The translations under genes were made by a program, and so were the position numbers. The notes under the pieces are model-generated. The model was given only the letters and a program-made list of their open reading frames with translations, was not told the origin of the DNA and ran no database searches. Of a DNA stretch of 52,415 bases, positions 51,422 to 52,415 are shown one piece after another (position 1 is the stretch's first letter; each line of letters begins with the position of its first letter). The DNA is from Paenibacillus cisolokensis (GTDB taxonomy: Bacteria > Bacillota > Bacilli > Paenibacillales > Paenibacillaceae): NCBI RefSeq assembly GCF_018403665.1, contig NZ_BOVJ01000068.1, forward strand, positions 1 to 52,415, read 5' to 3'.

Positions 51422-52209
51422 TTGCACCGCTCTTGCCTGAAATGGATAGGGATAATGCTGGCTGTCTGCCTTACGATACCGCCGCATGCGAAAGTTCGAG
51501 CGGAGAAGACAGCACCGAATGTCGTCAAAAATCGGGCTTACTATGAATCGAGAGGCGACATTTTATGGGAGGTGCCAACCGATAAAAAGGTTGTCGCCCT
51601 TACGTTTGACGACGGCCCGGATGCTACACGTACGGCTTTGATTCTGGATTTGCTGAAGCAGTACGATGCAAAAGCGACTTTTTTCGTTCTTGGAAAAAGG
51701 TGGAGCGTTATCCGGATTTGGTACTTAGAGAAATGCGCGAAGGGCATGAAATTGCCAACCATACGTACAGTCATTCCATGAATAAAAGCAAGTCGATACC
51801 GTTTATGATGGAAGAGATTCGGAAGACGCAGAACATTATTTTGGAGGTCACCGGTCAACGGCCGCGCCTTTATCGGCCTCCCGGCGGGATATACAACGAA
51901 ACGCTCGTGCGGGAGAGCCGCAAGGAGGGCTTGTTGACCGTCATGTGGTCCTGGCATCAGGATACGCGCGACTGGGCCCGTCCCGGCACCTACAAAATCG
52001 TGAACAAAGTGCTGGGCAACATCCGCAACGGCGACATTATTTTGTTTCATGACCATGTGATAGGCAGTATGCAGACGGTTGAGGCCTTAAAAATCATTAT
52101 TCCCGCACTCAAGGAGCAGGGCTATAAATTTGTAACCGTGAGCGATCTCATTCAGTATGACGAACGCTATAAATCGGTCGAACATCTTCATCCGGTACAA
52201 AGGAATTAA
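51422..52209 (+). CDS. polysaccharide deacetylase, secreted (host; one frame break)
   Basis: TTG lies behind AAGGAGGGGG and opens a signal peptide (CLKWIGIMLAVCLTIPPHAK). The catalytic NodB domain has VVALTFDDGPDATRT, HEIANHTYSHSMNKSK, LYRPPGGIYNE, QDTRDWARPG and GDIILFHDHV: all five motifs, with Asp-His-His zinc ligands. It probably removes acetyl groups from peptidoglycan or a surface glycan. The frame is lost at A5 51694-51698. One more A gives LGKKVERYPDLVLREM. Codon use and context are of the host, not of the phage. Confidence 0.9.
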
Positions 52210-52415
52210 GACGGCGTCAAGTGCCCGTTGACCCGCCCCACATTCAGCCCCCCGTTTCCTGGCAGATTGCTTGCTTTGCTTTTGCGAAAAGCCTGCAAAA
52301 GTGCAGGAATTTTGGCCCGAATAGATGACTATGGCGCGAAATTTTGCAAAAATACAGTAATTTTTGGAAAATCTCGCTTGTCTGGCTTGAACGGATCAAA
52401 AAAACTGTATAATCG
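52210..52415. other. intergenic end of window with possible promoter
   Basis: No gene is seen. A small hairpin (CCTGCA...TGCAGG) lies near 52300. At the very end TTGAAC (52387-52392) and TATAAT (52408-52413) are 15 bases apart, a short spacing that would become 16 or 17 if the A7 run has also lost bases. It is likely the promoter of the next host gene. Confidence 0.4.

Noticed and set aside
52387..52413. A firm promoter call at the window end
   Set aside because: The spacing is 15 bases and lies in an A-run that may itself be too short by a base or two, so only a tentative mention is justified.

Overview
The window is almost entirely a siphovirus genome (about positions 1-51,035), most likely a prophage, followed by what looks like host chromosome: a tRNA-Leu unit and a polysaccharide deacetylase. 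The host is probably a Bacillota of the Paenibacillus/Brevibacillus kind. This rests on the stalk-domain (copper-amine-oxidase-like) repeats in the endolysin and in a secreted protein, the frequent TTG starts behind strong AGGAGG ribosome sites, the XkdX and Dit/Tal tail genes, and consensus sigma-A promoters. No integrase is visible, so the left end of the phage lies outside the window.

Layout. 1-22.4 kb (early, all + strand except one gene): a sigma-like factor, a gp32-type ssDNA-binding protein, two small PD-(D/E)XK nucleases, a family A DNA polymerase with 3'-5' exonuclease, a RecB/Cas4-like exonuclease, a RuvC-like resolvase, a nucleotide-synthesis block (nrdI, nrdE, nrdF, dut, thyX, dNMP kinase) with an amino-methyltransferase inserted between nrdI and nrdE, a 3D-domain protein, and a C5-cytosine methyltransferase interrupted by a LAGLIDADG intein exactly at its catalytic Cys. 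A second sigma region-4-like protein closes this region. 22.4-26.2 kb (switch region, mostly - strand): a tiny transcription unit made of a consensus promoter and one solitary type I-C-like CRISPR repeat, a zinc-finger protein, divergent promoters around an XRE-type regulator, duplicated promoter-operator modules, and a winged-helix replication protein next to iteron-like repeats. 26.2-27.4 kb is largely non-coding and structured. 27.4-51.0 kb (late): HNH, terminase, portal, SPP1-gp7-like head protein, an SGNH esterase in the head module, scaffold, capsid, head-tail joining genes, tail tube, frameshifted tail chaperones, tape measure, Dit, fibre cassette, Dit-C-like protein, Tal, holin and amidase.

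Two things should guide any use of this annotation. First, about 22 genes or joints show a loss of reading frame that is repaired by adding one base to a homopolymer (mostly A4/A5, also G3 and T4). It also hits the host deacetylase, so I read it as systematic sequencing or assembly deletion rather than phage decay. I give such genes as single CDS with the position of the break. Second, the best candidate for a new biological device is the solitary CRISPR repeat at 22481-22512. Its promoter (TTGACA-N17-TATATT) places the predicted transcription start at the first base of the repeat, and a hairpin follows. This is the architecture of RNA anti-CRISPRs (Racrs).
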